A DNA stretch of 64,000 nucleotides, from assembly GCA_963791945.1 (NCBI GenBank), contig CAWBUD010000002.1:744001-808000 (forward strand), given 5' to 3'. Shown here in pieces: positions 1 to 9,095 of this stretch. The stretch comes from PALSA-1003 sp963791945 (lineage in GTDB: Bacteria > Pseudomonadota > Gammaproteobacteria > Burkholderiales > Casimicrobiaceae). A program made the translations under genes and the position numbers. The stretch's first letter is position 1, and the number at the start of each line of letters is the position of its first letter. Under the pieces are notes generated by a model that did no database searches, was not told where the DNA came from, and was given only the letters and a program-made list of their open reading frames with translations.

Positions 1-6
1 GGCGGA

Positions 7-750
7 TTGGAGCTGATGCGGCGCCACCCGCAGGCTGCGGGCGGCGATCCCGATGCCAAGGGTCCCGTACAAGGCAGCGCACACGGTCCGCGCCGAATGG
101 TCGAGCGGGTCATAAGGCGACTCCTGGATCAAGACGGGGTCGATGCGGGCGTCGAAGCATGCCACAAGGTCGTTCTGAAGGCTCTCGGGAATTTGAATCC
201 GCAGATACCCGCGTTGTCGCCCGTCGCAGCTCGGGTTCCGTATGACGAGCGCCGCCGATGGAATCATCTATGGCTCATCGATCCCCTCGACGGCGAAAGC
301 TCGTACGTCAGCGGAAAGGGCGACTTCACCGTCAATATCGCGCTGGTCGAGGATGGTCAGCCGATCTACGGTGTCGTCTACGCGCCTGCGACAGACACCG
401 TGTATTACGGGAGGGCGGGCAAAGGCGGCTTCCGACGCATTCGCGATGAACCGGCGGTGAAGCTGATCGCGCGGTCCTCGCAAGCGACGGGCGCGCAATC
501 CGGCACTTCGCCGGCAGCTCCTCGTCCGCCGAATGGGAGCGAAGCCGCGAGCTTCGGCCTTTCGATGTGCAGGGCAATCGAGGACGGTGCGGGCCGCGGC
601 AGCCCCTTCGGAGCATCGATGGAGTGGCAGACTGCGGCGGCCCACGCCGTCGCAAGGTCGGTGGGCGCGCGCGTGTGCGAGTGCGATTCGGGCAAAGAGC
701 TCGCCTACAACCAGCCAGATCTGGCCCACCGTGCGTTCACGATCGAATGA
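7..750 (+). CDS. Degenerate CysQ-like 3'(2'),5'-bisphosphate nucleotidase (possible pseudogene)
   Basis: Residues 86-135 match the CysQ/inositol monophosphatase core, including the metal motif DPLDG at 92-96 and the stretch DFTVNIALVEDGQPIYGVVY. CysQ normally hydrolyses the PAP left over from sulfotransfer. Other key residues are missing: the Glu-Glu expected after PALS (70-71) is Pro-Val, the C-terminal WD-x-A-A motif reads WQTAA (207-211), and the region between the core and C-terminus cannot be aligned. The frame stays open to the window edge, so the start is uncertain. A sulfotransferase lies 3.4 kb downstream, which suits a PAP-recycling origin. I infer an inactive or decaying copy. The 3' end overlaps the convergent neighbour by 14 bases. 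Confidence 0.55.
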   Translation: MELMRRHPQAAGGDPDAKGPVQGSAHGPRRMVERVIRRLLDQDGVDAGVEACHKVVLKALGNLNPQIPALSPVAARVPYDERRRWNHLWLIDPLDGESSYVSGKGDFTVNIALVEDGQPIYGVVYAPATDTVYYGRAGKGGFRRIRDEPAVKLIARSSQATGAQSGTSPAAPRPPNGSEAASFGLSMCRAIEDGAGRGSPFGASMEWQTAAAHAVARSVGARVCECDSGKELAYNQPDLAHRAFTIE

Positions 751-1855
751 GCGTGACCATCCGCGCCAGGGCTCCTCGCCGGCGGGAACCGCGAATCAGC
801 GCTGAGTTCCGACCCAGTCGATGCGCGTTCCGCGCGACGTATCGCTCGGTGGGGATCAGGATCTCGATCCTGCGGCCGGCCGAGCTTTCGATTCTCTTCA
901 TGAAGGCCGCGGCGCTGAGCACCGAGTCGTAGTATGCGATCGCGAGCGTTCGCATCCGTGCGATTCCCGGCTCGTCCATCGAGAAAACGGCTTCCAGCGC
1001 GCCGATGAGGCTCCGCCTGTCGTCGAACGCGATGCAGTTGCGCATCGACTCCAGGGGGGGATCGAACCACTCGCCGTAATTGATGACCGGGATTGCGCCG
1101 ACGGCGAGCGCCTCCGCGGAATTGTGACACATCGGCATCACGATTCCCGGAGGCGCCAGAAAGAAATCGGCCGTGCCGAGCACCGTCAGCCAATCGGGAT
1201 CGGGAATCCGGAGCTTGCTCGTATCCAGGATCACGCACTTGTCGACATAGTCGCTCGCCAGGACTCGATCAAGCGTTTCCTGATCCTGGACGAACAGCGC
1301 CCGATCGCCCAAGTGCTCGCGCACCGTATTGATCACCTCGAGACGCGGGAGCTTGAGAGCCGGGTACCGGATGTGACTCGACGTGTACCCTTCGGTGTCA
1401 CCGGAGAAGAACACGCGCATGCGGCGCTTTCCCGAGCGGAGCCGGGCAAGACGGTGGAGCAGGTCCGGCGTCACGTGAACGGGGTGGATCGGAAAGGGCA
1501 TCAATACCGGCTGTCGCAGCCAGTAGGGAGAGAAGAGATCGAATTTGACCTGTATTTTTCGCTGCCACTTGCGCTTGCCGGCGTCGGTGTCCTCGATGTC
1601 GAAGAGGTAGAGCTTGTCCGATGTCTCGTCCGGAATCTCGGTCGTCGGGCGCACCCCGGGGAGGGACCTCGCCCTCGCCGCATACAAGCCGAGCCGCTCT
1701 GCCGGTATGTGGTCATTCAGCAGGACGACGTAGCCTGACGTAGTGAAAGCGTTGAGCAGGGCAAATATGTTGCGGCCGAGCTCGGCATGGATCTCGTTGC
1801 CCGTGAACTTGACGAAAACGATCGGCTTCATGCTCGAAAATCGATTGTCAACCAC
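737..1855 (-). CDS. Putative exostosin/GT-B-like glycosyltransferase
   Basis: A soluble protein of about 372 residues with no signal peptide. The C-terminal half has a nucleotide-sugar transferase look: FFLAPPGIVMPMCHNSAEAL followed by a GAIPVINYGEWFDPPL segment. This resembles the exostosin-type donor-site region, where a conserved Glu/Asp follows a small-residue turn. GTG at 1855 and ATG at 1831 are both possible starts; neither has a strong ribosome site. It is divergent from the FG-GAP gene and sits in a polysaccharide neighbourhood, so a sugar transferase is the best guess. Donor and acceptor cannot be named. Confidence 0.5.
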   Translation of the reverse strand: MVDNRFSSMKPIVFVKFTGNEIHAELGRNIFALLNAFTTSGYVVLLNDHIPAERLGLYAARARSLPGVRPTTEIPDETSDKLYLFDIEDTDAGKRKWQRKIQVKFDLFSPYWLRQPVLMPFPIHPVHVTPDLLHRLARLRSGKRRMRVFFSGDTEGYTSSHIRYPALKLPRLEVINTVREHLGDRALFVQDQETLDRVLASDYVDKCVILDTSKLRIPDPDWLTVLGTADFFLAPPGIVMPMCHNSAEALAVGAIPVINYGEWFDPPLESMRNCIAFDDRRSLIGALEAVFSMDEPGIARMRTLAIAYYDSVLSAAAFMKRIESSAGRRIEILIPTERYVARNAHRLGRNSALIRGSRRRGALARMVTLIRS

Positions 1856-2026
1856 AGGTTGGGTCCAGAATGCGCTGCTTGCAGCCGCCGAGAGTCTACC
1901 GTGACTGCGCTGACCTCGTTAGCGGAATCGCGATCGCCGGAATGCCTGACGCGATCCCCTTCGGAGATGGTTGAAAAAGGTCCGGAAGCCAAGTAAAAGC
2001 TCCACCAGCACCTGAAAAGAACTTCG

Positions 2027-4120
2027 ATGAGCGATCTCGAGTTGAGAGGAAAGTGGCCGTGGGCGGTTGGTCTTGCCTTGACCGCCGTTGCGCTCGCGGT
2101 TTGGTGGCCGCTGGGCGTGGCCGTGGCGGTCATCGGCGCTGCGATGTACGCCGTGAAACAGTTCGCATGGACAGACTATTACTCGCTGCGGCGTTCGAGA
2201 GGGTCGTTCGCCGCGTATCGTATACCGTTCAAGGCCACCCAATTGCTGATGGATATCGGTGTCGTCGACGCCGACGGAGACGACGTGCTGGACGTGTTCA
2301 CCACGAACCACAACTATCGGCAGGATCTTTTGCTGGGAAACGGCAAGGGCGGATACCGCGACGTCCTGTCGGAATGGGGTCTCGACCAGAGCCTCGCGTT
2401 TCCCGGCCTCGAGATGAACGTCGAAGAGCCCGATGCGTCGAGCGCAGGGCTATACATGTACTGGAAGGGAAGAACGACGCTGCTGATCCGTGCTGTCCGG
2501 ATACGCGAAGTCGCGCCCGTCAAAGGCACGCTCCGAACCTATACGCGCATCAAAAGCTACAAGGGGAACGGAATCGTCGTCGATGCGCTTACGGCTCCGC
2601 CTCGGGTAGGGAACACGATGCCGGAAACGACGATGGCGTTCTCCGCCGACGCGGACGGTGCGATCGGCCTGGAGATCGAGGCTCCGGGCACGCCGATAGG
2701 CGTCGAGCTCGACGCGGCTTTTCCGCTGAGCGCCGTGCATGTCGGCAGACACAAGATCTCGCCGCGCTCGAACCATTTCGAGCTGACACTTCGTGACCGG
2801 CATGGCATGGCGTGGGCGGACTACAACGGCGACGGCCGGATGGATATCTTCATCAGCCGCGGCGCGCTGGGCGGAACGCTGCTTACGATGCCCGAGAGCG
2901 TCATGAAGGAAACGCAGGACGAGCTGGTGGTTAGCGACGGACCCGGCCGCTACCGGGACATCGTGCGGGAAGTCGGCATCGAGAAGCGCGGCTGCTCCGG
3001 CAGAAAGGTCAACTGGGTCGACTACAACGGCGATGGCCTGCTGGATCTCTTCATCAACTGCCAGGATCGGGGCCGGGTCAGCGCCAGCTATCCCAAACAT
3101 CTCTACCGCCAGGGCTCCGACAGGAAGTTCACGGACGTTGCAGCCGAGGTCGGGCTCGCCCTTGCCGAGCAGGAGATCATCGACTTCGTGTGGTTCGATG
3201 CGGACAACGACGGCTACATCGACTTGCTTACCTACGAGGACACGGGGTTCTACCTCCATCGGAATCGGGCGGGCAGGCTCTTCAGCCGCGAATTCATCGG
3301 CCGAGGGAAGTTCGCGCGAGCGGACAATCCGCAGCTCAGGGGGACGGTCAACGAATACTGGTTCGTCGACGGCAAGCTTTCGGTCGCCGACTTCAAGGGT
3401 GATGGAAACCTGCACGTCTTCTCATCCTCCAAGACGGGCAATACGTTGCTCGTCAACGACGGAAGCGGGCGCTTCTCCCTGGTCGATCCAGCCACGCTCG
3501 GTCTTCCCGCGGAAAGCGCGAGCGCCGCGTGGGTCGACTACGACAACGACGGTCTGGTCGATCTCCATGCCGTGCCGCAGGGGCTGTTCCGGCAGCGCAG
3601 CGATCACACGTTCGAGGCGACCGGACTGCTCGCACTGCCGCCGCGGAAGTACATGGCCGCGATCGTGAACTGGGCCGACTTTCACAACGAAGGCCGCCGC
3701 GATCTGCTGCTGGCGCTCAACGAGAACTTCGCGCTATGGCGATGGTGGCAAAAGCTCGGCAAGACCCCGGACGACCGATTCGCCTGGACGCTGGCGGCCT
3801 TTCGCAATCTGGTCAGCAATGGCAACCACTGGCTGGAGCTGAGACTCGTCGGCAAGCCAGGCAACCTCCAGGCCATCGGCGCGCGCGTTACGGTGCACAC
3901 CGCCGGAGGCCGGCAGACACAGCAGGTTGGACTCAACGACGGCGCATTCTTCTCGCAGGGGCATTACCGGCTGTATTTCGGCCTCGGGAAGCATCCGCGC
4001 GCCGATTTGATGACCGTTCGCTGGCCCGACGGACAGGTGCAGGAATTGAGAGACGTGGAAGGCAACCGCCTGCAGGTGATCCGGCAGGCCGCGCCGGAGC
4101 ACGCAGAGGCAGGAAAGTGA
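2027..4120 (+). CDS. Membrane-anchored FG-GAP/VCBS repeat protein with ASPIC/UnbV domain (CRTAC1-like)
   Basis: The N-terminus has one or two hydrophobic helices (about residues 10-45), so the protein is probably anchored with its repeats outside the cytoplasm. Seven FG-GAP-like units follow, with calcium-loop cores such as DADGDD, DYNGDGRMD, DYNGDGLLD, DADNDGYID and DYDNDGLVD, predicting a beta-propeller. The last 100 residues match the ASPIC/UnbV module (NHWLELRLVGK, IGARVTV, LYFGLG, VRWPDGQVQEL). The family is linked to adhesion or surface matrix roles but has no agreed enzyme activity. The stop overlaps the next start (GTGA), so it is translationally coupled to the sulfotransferase. Confidence 0.85.
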   Translation: MSDLELRGKWPWAVGLALTAVALAVWWPLGVAVAVIGAAMYAVKQFAWTDYYSLRRSRGSFAAYRIPFKATQLLMDIGVVDADGDDVLDVFTTNHNYRQDLLLGNGKGGYRDVLSEWGLDQSLAFPGLEMNVEEPDASSAGLYMYWKGRTTLLIRAVRIREVAPVKGTLRTYTRIKSYKGNGIVVDALTAPPRVGNTMPETTMAFSADADGAIGLEIEAPGTPIGVELDAAFPLSAVHVGRHKISPRSNHFELTLRDRHGMAWADYNGDGRMDIFISRGALGGTLLTMPESVMKETQDELVVSDGPGRYRDIVREVGIEKRGCSGRKVNWVDYNGDGLLDLFINCQDRGRVSASYPKHLYRQGSDRKFTDVAAEVGLALAEQEIIDFVWFDADNDGYIDLLTYEDTGFYLHRNRAGRLFSREFIGRGKFARADNPQLRGTVNEYWFVDGKLSVADFKGDGNLHVFSSSKTGNTLLVNDGSGRFSLVDPATLGLPAESASAAWVDYDNDGLVDLHAVPQGLFRQRSDHTFEATGLLALPPRKYMAAIVNWADFHNEGRRDLLLALNENFALWRWWQKLGKTPDDRFAWTLAAFRNLVSNGNHWLELRLVGKPGNLQAIGARVTVHTAGGRQTQQVGLNDGAFFSQGHYRLYFGLGKHPRADLMTVRWPDGQVQELRDVEGNRLQVIRQAAPEHAEAGK

Positions 4121-4794
4121 TCATCTCGCACAGCCACCGGTTCATCTTCATCAAGTCGGAGAAGACAGGCGGGACAAGCGTCGAGGCGGCGCTCTCCGCG
4201 CACTGCACCGGCAGCGACGTGGTCACCGCGCTCGGCGACTACTGGTTCAATCGCGACGAGCGCGGGGAATGGATCCACCATGCGATGAACGACGACGGTT
4301 TCTCGCAGCATGATCCGGCGGCCGAGGTGAAAGGGAAAGTCGCGCCGGAAGTCTGGAACGGTTACTTCAAGTTCAGCATCACGAGGAATCCATGGGATCG
4401 CGTGGTGTCCGATTTTTCCTGGGAAGCGCGCAACAAGCCGGCGCTCAGGCCCGCCAGGCGCTGGTATCATCGTATGGGCGTGCCGTTCGACGAGTTCCGC
4501 GAGACCGCCAAGCTGTTCCGTCGCTTCGTCGCGGGCGACTGGACGACCAATGATCGGTTCTATCTGCTGGATGGCAAGCTTTGCGTGGACTTCGTCATGC
4601 GCTACGAGCATCTGGGGGAAGACCTGGCCGAGTTGTGTCGGCGGGTTGGATTGCCGGCCATCGAGCTGCCGCATCTCAAGTCGGGACTGAGAAAGGGCGG
4701 ACACGGGTACGCGGACTACTACGACGAGGCGAGCAGGGCGCACGTGGCGGAACGGCATCGCAACGATGTCCGCTTGTTCGGGTACGAGTTCTAG
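4117..4794 (+). CDS. Sulfotransferase family protein (PAPS-dependent)
   Basis: The start is GTG at 4117, overlapping the upstream stop; the open frame continues upstream, but homology begins here. The 225-residue protein shows the 5'-phosphosulfate loop (FIKSEKTGGTSVE, residues 11-23) and the 3'-phosphate-binding segment (FSITRNPWDRVVSDF, near residue 95). It would transfer sulfate from PAPS to a carbohydrate or other surface acceptor. Coupling to the membrane FG-GAP protein and the surrounding polysaccharide genes suggests the exopolymer or a surface protein as acceptor; this is inference. The PAP by-product would need a CysQ, but the only copy seen here looks defective. Confidence 0.85.
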   Translation: MIISHSHRFIFIKSEKTGGTSVEAALSAHCTGSDVVTALGDYWFNRDERGEWIHHAMNDDGFSQHDPAAEVKGKVAPEVWNGYFKFSITRNPWDRVVSDFSWEARNKPALRPARRWYHRMGVPFDEFRETAKLFRRFVAGDWTTNDRFYLLDGKLCVDFVMRYEHLGEDLAELCRRVGLPAIELPHLKSGLRKGGHGYADYYDEASRAHVAERHRNDVRLFGYEF

Positions 4795-4875
4795 CGATCT
4801 ATTGTGCCGGCATGCTGTCGTATCGCCGTCGTGTTGGAAGACCGAGCTGTATGAAGCAAACAGGATGAGACCGAT

Positions 4876-5307
4876 ATGCCGCTCACCGTCCGTCACCTAC
4901 TTCTGATTGCAGCACTAGACGTCTTGGTGCCGTGGGTAGGTGATGCGTCTGCTCAGGAAGGCATGCACGTCACCCCCGTAGAGATCGCGCAGCTGCCGCA
5001 GTTTTGCTGGGGACGGTACAAAGTGCCAAACGCTGTTGGGCCGGAGTTCAACATGCCTGGACAGCGGGAGTGCGGAGTGGGAACGAATCATTACTGTGAT
5101 GGGCTTGTCCTTCTCTTACGGGCAAAAGGCCATGTGAACAAACAGGGCCGGCGAGATCTCCTGGGAGCCGCCGATACCAACGTCCGATATACGGAGCATT
5201 CGATCGCGGGCTATACCAACTGCTCGATTCGCGACCATGTGGCCGCAACCCGCGCCGAGCTCGACAATCTGATGAATCTTTACGGAGTCAAGCGGCGGGC
5301 GCGGTGA
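4876..5307 (+). CDS. Secreted hypothetical protein, Cys-containing
   Basis: I do not recognise this 143-residue protein. It opens with a clear Sec signal peptide ending near DASAQ (residue 27). The mature part has four Cys (CWGRYK, ECGVG, HYCDG, NCSIR), a pattern suited to two disulfides in the periplasm. There is no CxxCH heme motif and no lipobox. It follows the sulfotransferase by 81 bases on the same strand. Codon use and the signal peptide support a real gene; its function is unknown. Confidence 0.65.
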   Translation: MPLTVRHLLLIAALDVLVPWVGDASAQEGMHVTPVEIAQLPQFCWGRYKVPNAVGPEFNMPGQRECGVGTNHYCDGLVLLLRAKGHVNKQGRRDLLGAADTNVRYTEHSIAGYTNCSIRDHVAATRAELDNLMNLYGVKRRAR

Positions 5308-5606
5308 CCATCACGCTGCCGCGACCTATGCGAGGCGGGGGCCGCATACCGTGGAGTCAGTGCAACTTCGCAAGCACGTCACCGACCTCGGAGAGCTTCG
5401 AACTCTGCTGCAGTGGATCGAGACGCAGTCGATCCGTATCGAGAAGCTTGGCGCAATTGCCGACTCGGCGATTCGCGGCGAGCCATTGCATAACCTCTCC
5501 GACCTGAGATTGACGTGGCGCATCAAGGGGCGGCTCCCCCGATGCTGGTGCGATCAGGCGGCTGGTCGACCCTCCGTGGAGCAATGGGGGGTGCTCTGCG
5601 CGGCTA
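5308..5606. other. Intergenic stretch with no convincing gene
   Basis: Short open frames exist on both strands (for example from GTG at 5351), but they overlap one another, lack a ribosome site and resemble nothing I know. The stretch may hold the promoter of the following glucosyltransferase gene, or a relic. Confidence 0.4.
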
Positions 5607-7163
5607 TTGAGCGGTCGCCATCTCGCGAATCACGACCATGAGATCACCATTCAACACGCCCCTGGAAACGATCGCCGGCGAGTGGTGGAACACCATCGAC
5701 CGTCGCGACCAAGACCGCGTTACTTCGCGGTGCTAGCCGTCAGCGTCCTCGCCTTCGGGTTCGAGATGACCAATCTCAGCCTCATCCACGACGACGTCAA
5801 GCAGCTCACCATCCAGAACACGGACCTCGGACGCTACCTGGGACGGTTCGGCGCAGGGTGGCTCTACTACTACACGCAGAACCATTACTTCATGCCTTTC
5901 CTGCAGATGGCGGAAGGCATCGTGCTGATGGGGATTTACGGGGTCGTCGTCGCCCGCTTCTGGGGCTTGAGCAAAGCCGCCGACATCGCGCTCGTCGCCG
6001 CCATCCTGTGCGTGTTTCCGTACATGGCGCATACGTATCAATACAACACGTCGATGGCCATCAACCCGCTGGCCCATCTACTGGCGGCGCTTGCCGTCGT
6101 CCTCTCGACCCGGGCGACGGTGAGGCACGTCGCGCTGGCGGCACTGCTCTACGTGGCAGCGTTCTCGATTTATCAGAGCGTGGCCGCGAATGCGGCCACG
6201 ATCTTTCTGATCTGGCTGCTTCGCAGGACCCTCTCCGAGGACCCAGCCAGCGGTCCGTCGTGGCGGCAGGCAATCCGGCCAACGGTCGGAGTCCTGGCGG
6301 CCGTCGTCGTCGGCGGATTCGCGTATCTGGTCATCGTTTCGATGATGCCGGTGGAATTCGACACCGACCACGCGGCTGCGGAAGCTTTCCGGCTCGGCGC
6401 CGCGACCAAGCTGTCCGAAGCGATCCCGCTGGTATGGAACGGTACCCGCAGCTTCTTCGTCTGGCCCGAGGCGTACTTCCCCGGTTACCTCAAGGCGGTT
6501 CAAGTCGCTTTTCTGGGCGCGGCGGCGTTGGTTTGCGTCTGGCGGCCGAAGCGCTTAGAGACCAAAGCCACCGCCCTGGCACTGCTCGGGCTGAGCGTCT
6601 TTGCGCCTCGGGCGTTGCAGATCCTGCACCCCGACGGAAGCTATCACGCGCTGGCGCTGACGGCCTACGCCGTGCTGGTCGCCGGAACGGTAATGATCGT
6701 CGGCACGGCCGCCCGCACGGCGACGAGGAACATCTCGATGATCGCTGCCGGATTCCTGATCGCCGGCTACGTCCTGCAGTGCAACTGGATTTCCACCGTC
6801 AACTACCTCAACACCCAGGCCCACTTCAACACCTTGACGCAGGTGCTCGCCCGGCTGAGGTCTCTTCCCGCAACCGATTGGGACGGCAAGAGCGTCGTCG
6901 TCGTGGGACGCTACGACATGGCTTCGGACTATCCCTATACGCTCTCGACGGGCGTGGCGAACAAGTACATGGACCCGAACCATATGACTGCGGTCGCCCG
7001 CATCCTGCGGGACGAGGCGACCTTCGTGGCCGCCGACGCGAGCATGCCCAAGGTTCTGGAGTATGCCGCCGCGCATGCTCCTTGGCCCAGCCCGAGCAGC
7101 GTCACGGTCATCGACGGTCGAGGCGTCGTGGTCTTCGCCCGCAGACCCGACGGCCTACCGTAA
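5607..7163 (+). CDS. GtrII-type glucosyltransferase domain protein, multi-pass membrane
   Basis: About 518 residues with roughly ten hydrophobic helices. The first periplasmic loop carries an Asp pair (IHDDVK) and then LGRYLGRFGAGWL, matching the GtrII/Glucos_trans_II pattern in which acidic loop residues are catalytic. Such enzymes add glucose from undecaprenyl-phosphate-glucose to a surface glycan outside the inner membrane. The TTG start at 5607 is uncertain; GTG at 5682 or 5685, closer to the first helix, is equally plausible. It converges on the GtrB gene that would make its lipid-linked donor, only 24 bases away. Confidence 0.75.
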   Translation: MSGRHLANHDHEITIQHAPGNDRRRVVEHHRPSRPRPRYFAVLAVSVLAFGFEMTNLSLIHDDVKQLTIQNTDLGRYLGRFGAGWLYYYTQNHYFMPFLQMAEGIVLMGIYGVVVARFWGLSKAADIALVAAILCVFPYMAHTYQYNTSMAINPLAHLLAALAVVLSTRATVRHVALAALLYVAAFSIYQSVAANAATIFLIWLLRRTLSEDPASGPSWRQAIRPTVGVLAAVVVGGFAYLVIVSMMPVEFDTDHAAAEAFRLGAATKLSEAIPLVWNGTRSFFVWPEAYFPGYLKAVQVAFLGAAALVCVWRPKRLETKATALALLGLSVFAPRALQILHPDGSYHALALTAYAVLVAGTVMIVGTAARTATRNISMIAAGFLIAGYVLQCNWISTVNYLNTQAHFNTLTQVLARLRSLPATDWDGKSVVVVGRYDMASDYPYTLSTGVANKYMDPNHMTAVARILRDEATFVAADASMPKVLEYAAAHAPWPSPSSVTVIDGRGVVVFARRPDGLP

Positions 7164-7187
7164 GCTTGCAGGGGGCGATCGATCAGG

Positions 7188-8198
7188 TCACGGATCGCCG
7201 TCGCTCAACGCACGTTCCGGGCTGCGAAGCTGAACCGGCGGCAACGTCGCATTCTCCTCGAAGCCGACAGCGCTTTCGAGAAGGTACGGCGGGCGCGCCT
7301 TGATCTCGTCGTAGATCTTGGCAAGGTACTCGCCGATGATTCCCAGGCTGATCATGATGAAGCTGCCGACGATGAGCAGCGTGATGATTGTGGTCGCGAA
7401 ACCGGAGACCGCCCGGCCCTGGAACCAGGCGATGAGTGCATCGGCGCCCACGCCGACACCCATAACCAGCGTCAGGAAACCGAGGATCGTGACGATCTGC
7501 AGCGGCGCGCTCGTGAACGACACGATCGCCGTCGTCGCGAGCTGGACGAGCTTCCAGAGCGACCACTTCCCCTGGCCCTGCGCGCGCGCTTCGACATCGA
7601 ACTGAACGCTCGTATGACGATATCCGACCCAGTCGGCGAGGCCACGGTAGAAGCGCTGGCGCTCGGGAAGCTCGTGCGCGATCGCGTCGACGACGACGCG
7701 ATCGAGGAGCTTGAAATCGGACGCGTTCCGGAGATTGATCCCGCCAAGCCTGGAGAGCAGAGCGTTGAAGAGGCCGGCGCGGAGCCGCGTGAGCGTGCCG
7801 TCGGTCGCCCGCCCGCGCTTGACGGCATCGACGACTCGCGCGCCGCCGCGCCATTCTTCGACCATCGCCGCGATCAATGCGGGAGGATGCTGCAGGTCCG
7901 CGTCGATCGTGACGACCGCGGACCCGGCGGACGCCCGCAAGCCCGCGAGCAGCGCCGCCTCCTTGCCGAAATTACGAGTGAAACGCAGACCCTTGATGCG
8001 CGGGTCTTTGGCAGCGAGCTCCTTGACGCGCTCGAACGTGCCGTCGCGGCTGCCGTCGTCCACGACGATGACTTCCGGCTGCATCCCGCACGGAGCGATG
8101 GCGTCGAGGATGACCTCGATGGCGTGCACGATCCCGTGCACCTCGTTGTGCGCCGGAACCACGACGCTGAGCATCTGGGGTCGCAGGGGGTCCATCAT
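7188..8198 (-). CDS. GtrB-like bactoprenol glycosyltransferase (GT2, DPM1 type)
   Basis: The N-terminal GT2 domain shows VVVPAHNEV, VIVVDDGSRDGT and TIDADLQHP (the DxD-like donor site). Two C-terminal hydrophobic helices (about residues 235-255 and 270-295) give the standard architecture of enzymes that load a hexose onto undecaprenyl phosphate. It is the last gene of the eight-gene operon, one base after the deacetylase stop. Pairing with the convergent GtrII gene suggests a donor-supply and transfer couple. The exact sugar is unknown. Confidence 0.85.
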   Translation of the reverse strand: MMDPLRPQMLSVVVPAHNEVHGIVHAIEVILDAIAPCGMQPEVIVVDDGSRDGTFERVKELAAKDPRIKGLRFTRNFGKEAALLAGLRASAGSAVVTIDADLQHPPALIAAMVEEWRGGARVVDAVKRGRATDGTLTRLRAGLFNALLSRLGGINLRNASDFKLLDRVVVDAIAHELPERQRFYRGLADWVGYRHTSVQFDVEARAQGQGKWSLWKLVQLATTAIVSFTSAPLQIVTILGFLTLVMGVGVGADALIAWFQGRAVSGFATTIITLLIVGSFIMISLGIIGEYLAKIYDEIKARPPYLLESAVGFEENATLPPVQLRSPERALSDGDP

Positions 8199-8199
8199 C

Positions 8200-9093
8200 T
8201 CAGGCGGTGACCAGCGCGTCCGGCCTGACCGCGAGCCGGGCAGCCCGGATTTCGAGGTGCCGATAGCCGATCGGGCGGACGCGATGGCGAAGCAGGAGCT
8301 CGCGTGCGGCGGCGCTCGTCAACGTCCGCAGCTCTCCCTCCCAGTCGTGATAGCGGCGAAGACGAGCGTCGGTTACCTCGCGGGGGTCGAATTCGCCAGG
8401 ATGACACATCAGCTCGTAGATCTGACCGCCGCGCAAGCGCGGCAGGTTGTGCTCGAGGTAGGCGAGGTCGAGCCGGCCGCTCGCTTCCAGGCCCAGAAAG
8501 CGCGTTCTGGCGCTTCCGGCGTGGCGGCGATTCACCACTCCGAGCGCTCCGATCACCGCGCCACGAAAAATCGAACCGCCGGACAGCGCGCCGTCGAGCC
8601 GTCCTGTCGGAAAACGAATATGGGGGATGCGGTGCTCGCGAGCCAGCGCCTCGGTCGCGGCGAACAGGGCGGGCAGCATATGGATGTGCTCGTGCGAATT
8701 CAGGAATCGCACCTCAAGCCCGCTCCCCAGGCAACGGTCGATCTGTGCCGCCCACTCCCGCTTCACGTCGCTGACCTTCACGCTGCCGCGCAGGATCGAT
8801 GCCGCCATCGCGAACTTGCCCGGGAACCGACCTGAAGATCGCGGGAGCGCGGCGCGCAACTCGGAAGTGAGCGGAAGCCCTTCGGTGAGATTGAGGTGGA
8901 CGCCCACGTCGAGGGTGTCGCAGCTCCGCAATTTGGCCGCATGCTCGTCGAAGTGCGGTGCGTTGGCGAGCACACCGGTCGCGGTCACGATCCCGCCGGC
9001 GGCAGCCTTCAGGATGCCGTTGGTGACGCATTCGAAGTAGCCATAGTCGTCCGCGTTCACGATCAGATACGACTCTTCAGGCCGTTGCGTCAT
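8200..9093 (-). CDS. ChbG/HpnK (YdjC-like) carbohydrate deacetylase
   Basis: The Asp-Asp metal motif of the family is at the N-terminus (LIVNADDYGYF). Also present are VGVHLNLTEG and HEHIHMLP, which supply the His ligands. Members remove N-acetyl groups from diacetylchitobiose or hopanoid-linked sugars; here a polysaccharide intermediate is the likely substrate. I chose ATG at 9093, two bases after the upstream stop, over the longer GTG-type extension, because family homology starts at once and the operon is tightly packed. Confidence 0.85.
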   Translation of the reverse strand: MTQRPEESYLIVNADDYGYFECVTNGILKAAAGGIVTATGVLANAPHFDEHAAKLRSCDTLDVGVHLNLTEGLPLTSELRAALPRSSGRFPGKFAMAASILRGSVKVSDVKREWAAQIDRCLGSGLEVRFLNSHEHIHMLPALFAATEALAREHRIPHIRFPTGRLDGALSGGSIFRGAVIGALGVVNRRHAGSARTRFLGLEASGRLDLAYLEHNLPRLRGGQIYELMCHPGEFDPREVTDARLRRYHDWEGELRTLTSAAARELLLRHRVRPIGYRHLEIRAARLAVRPDALVTA

Positions 9094-9095
9094 GG

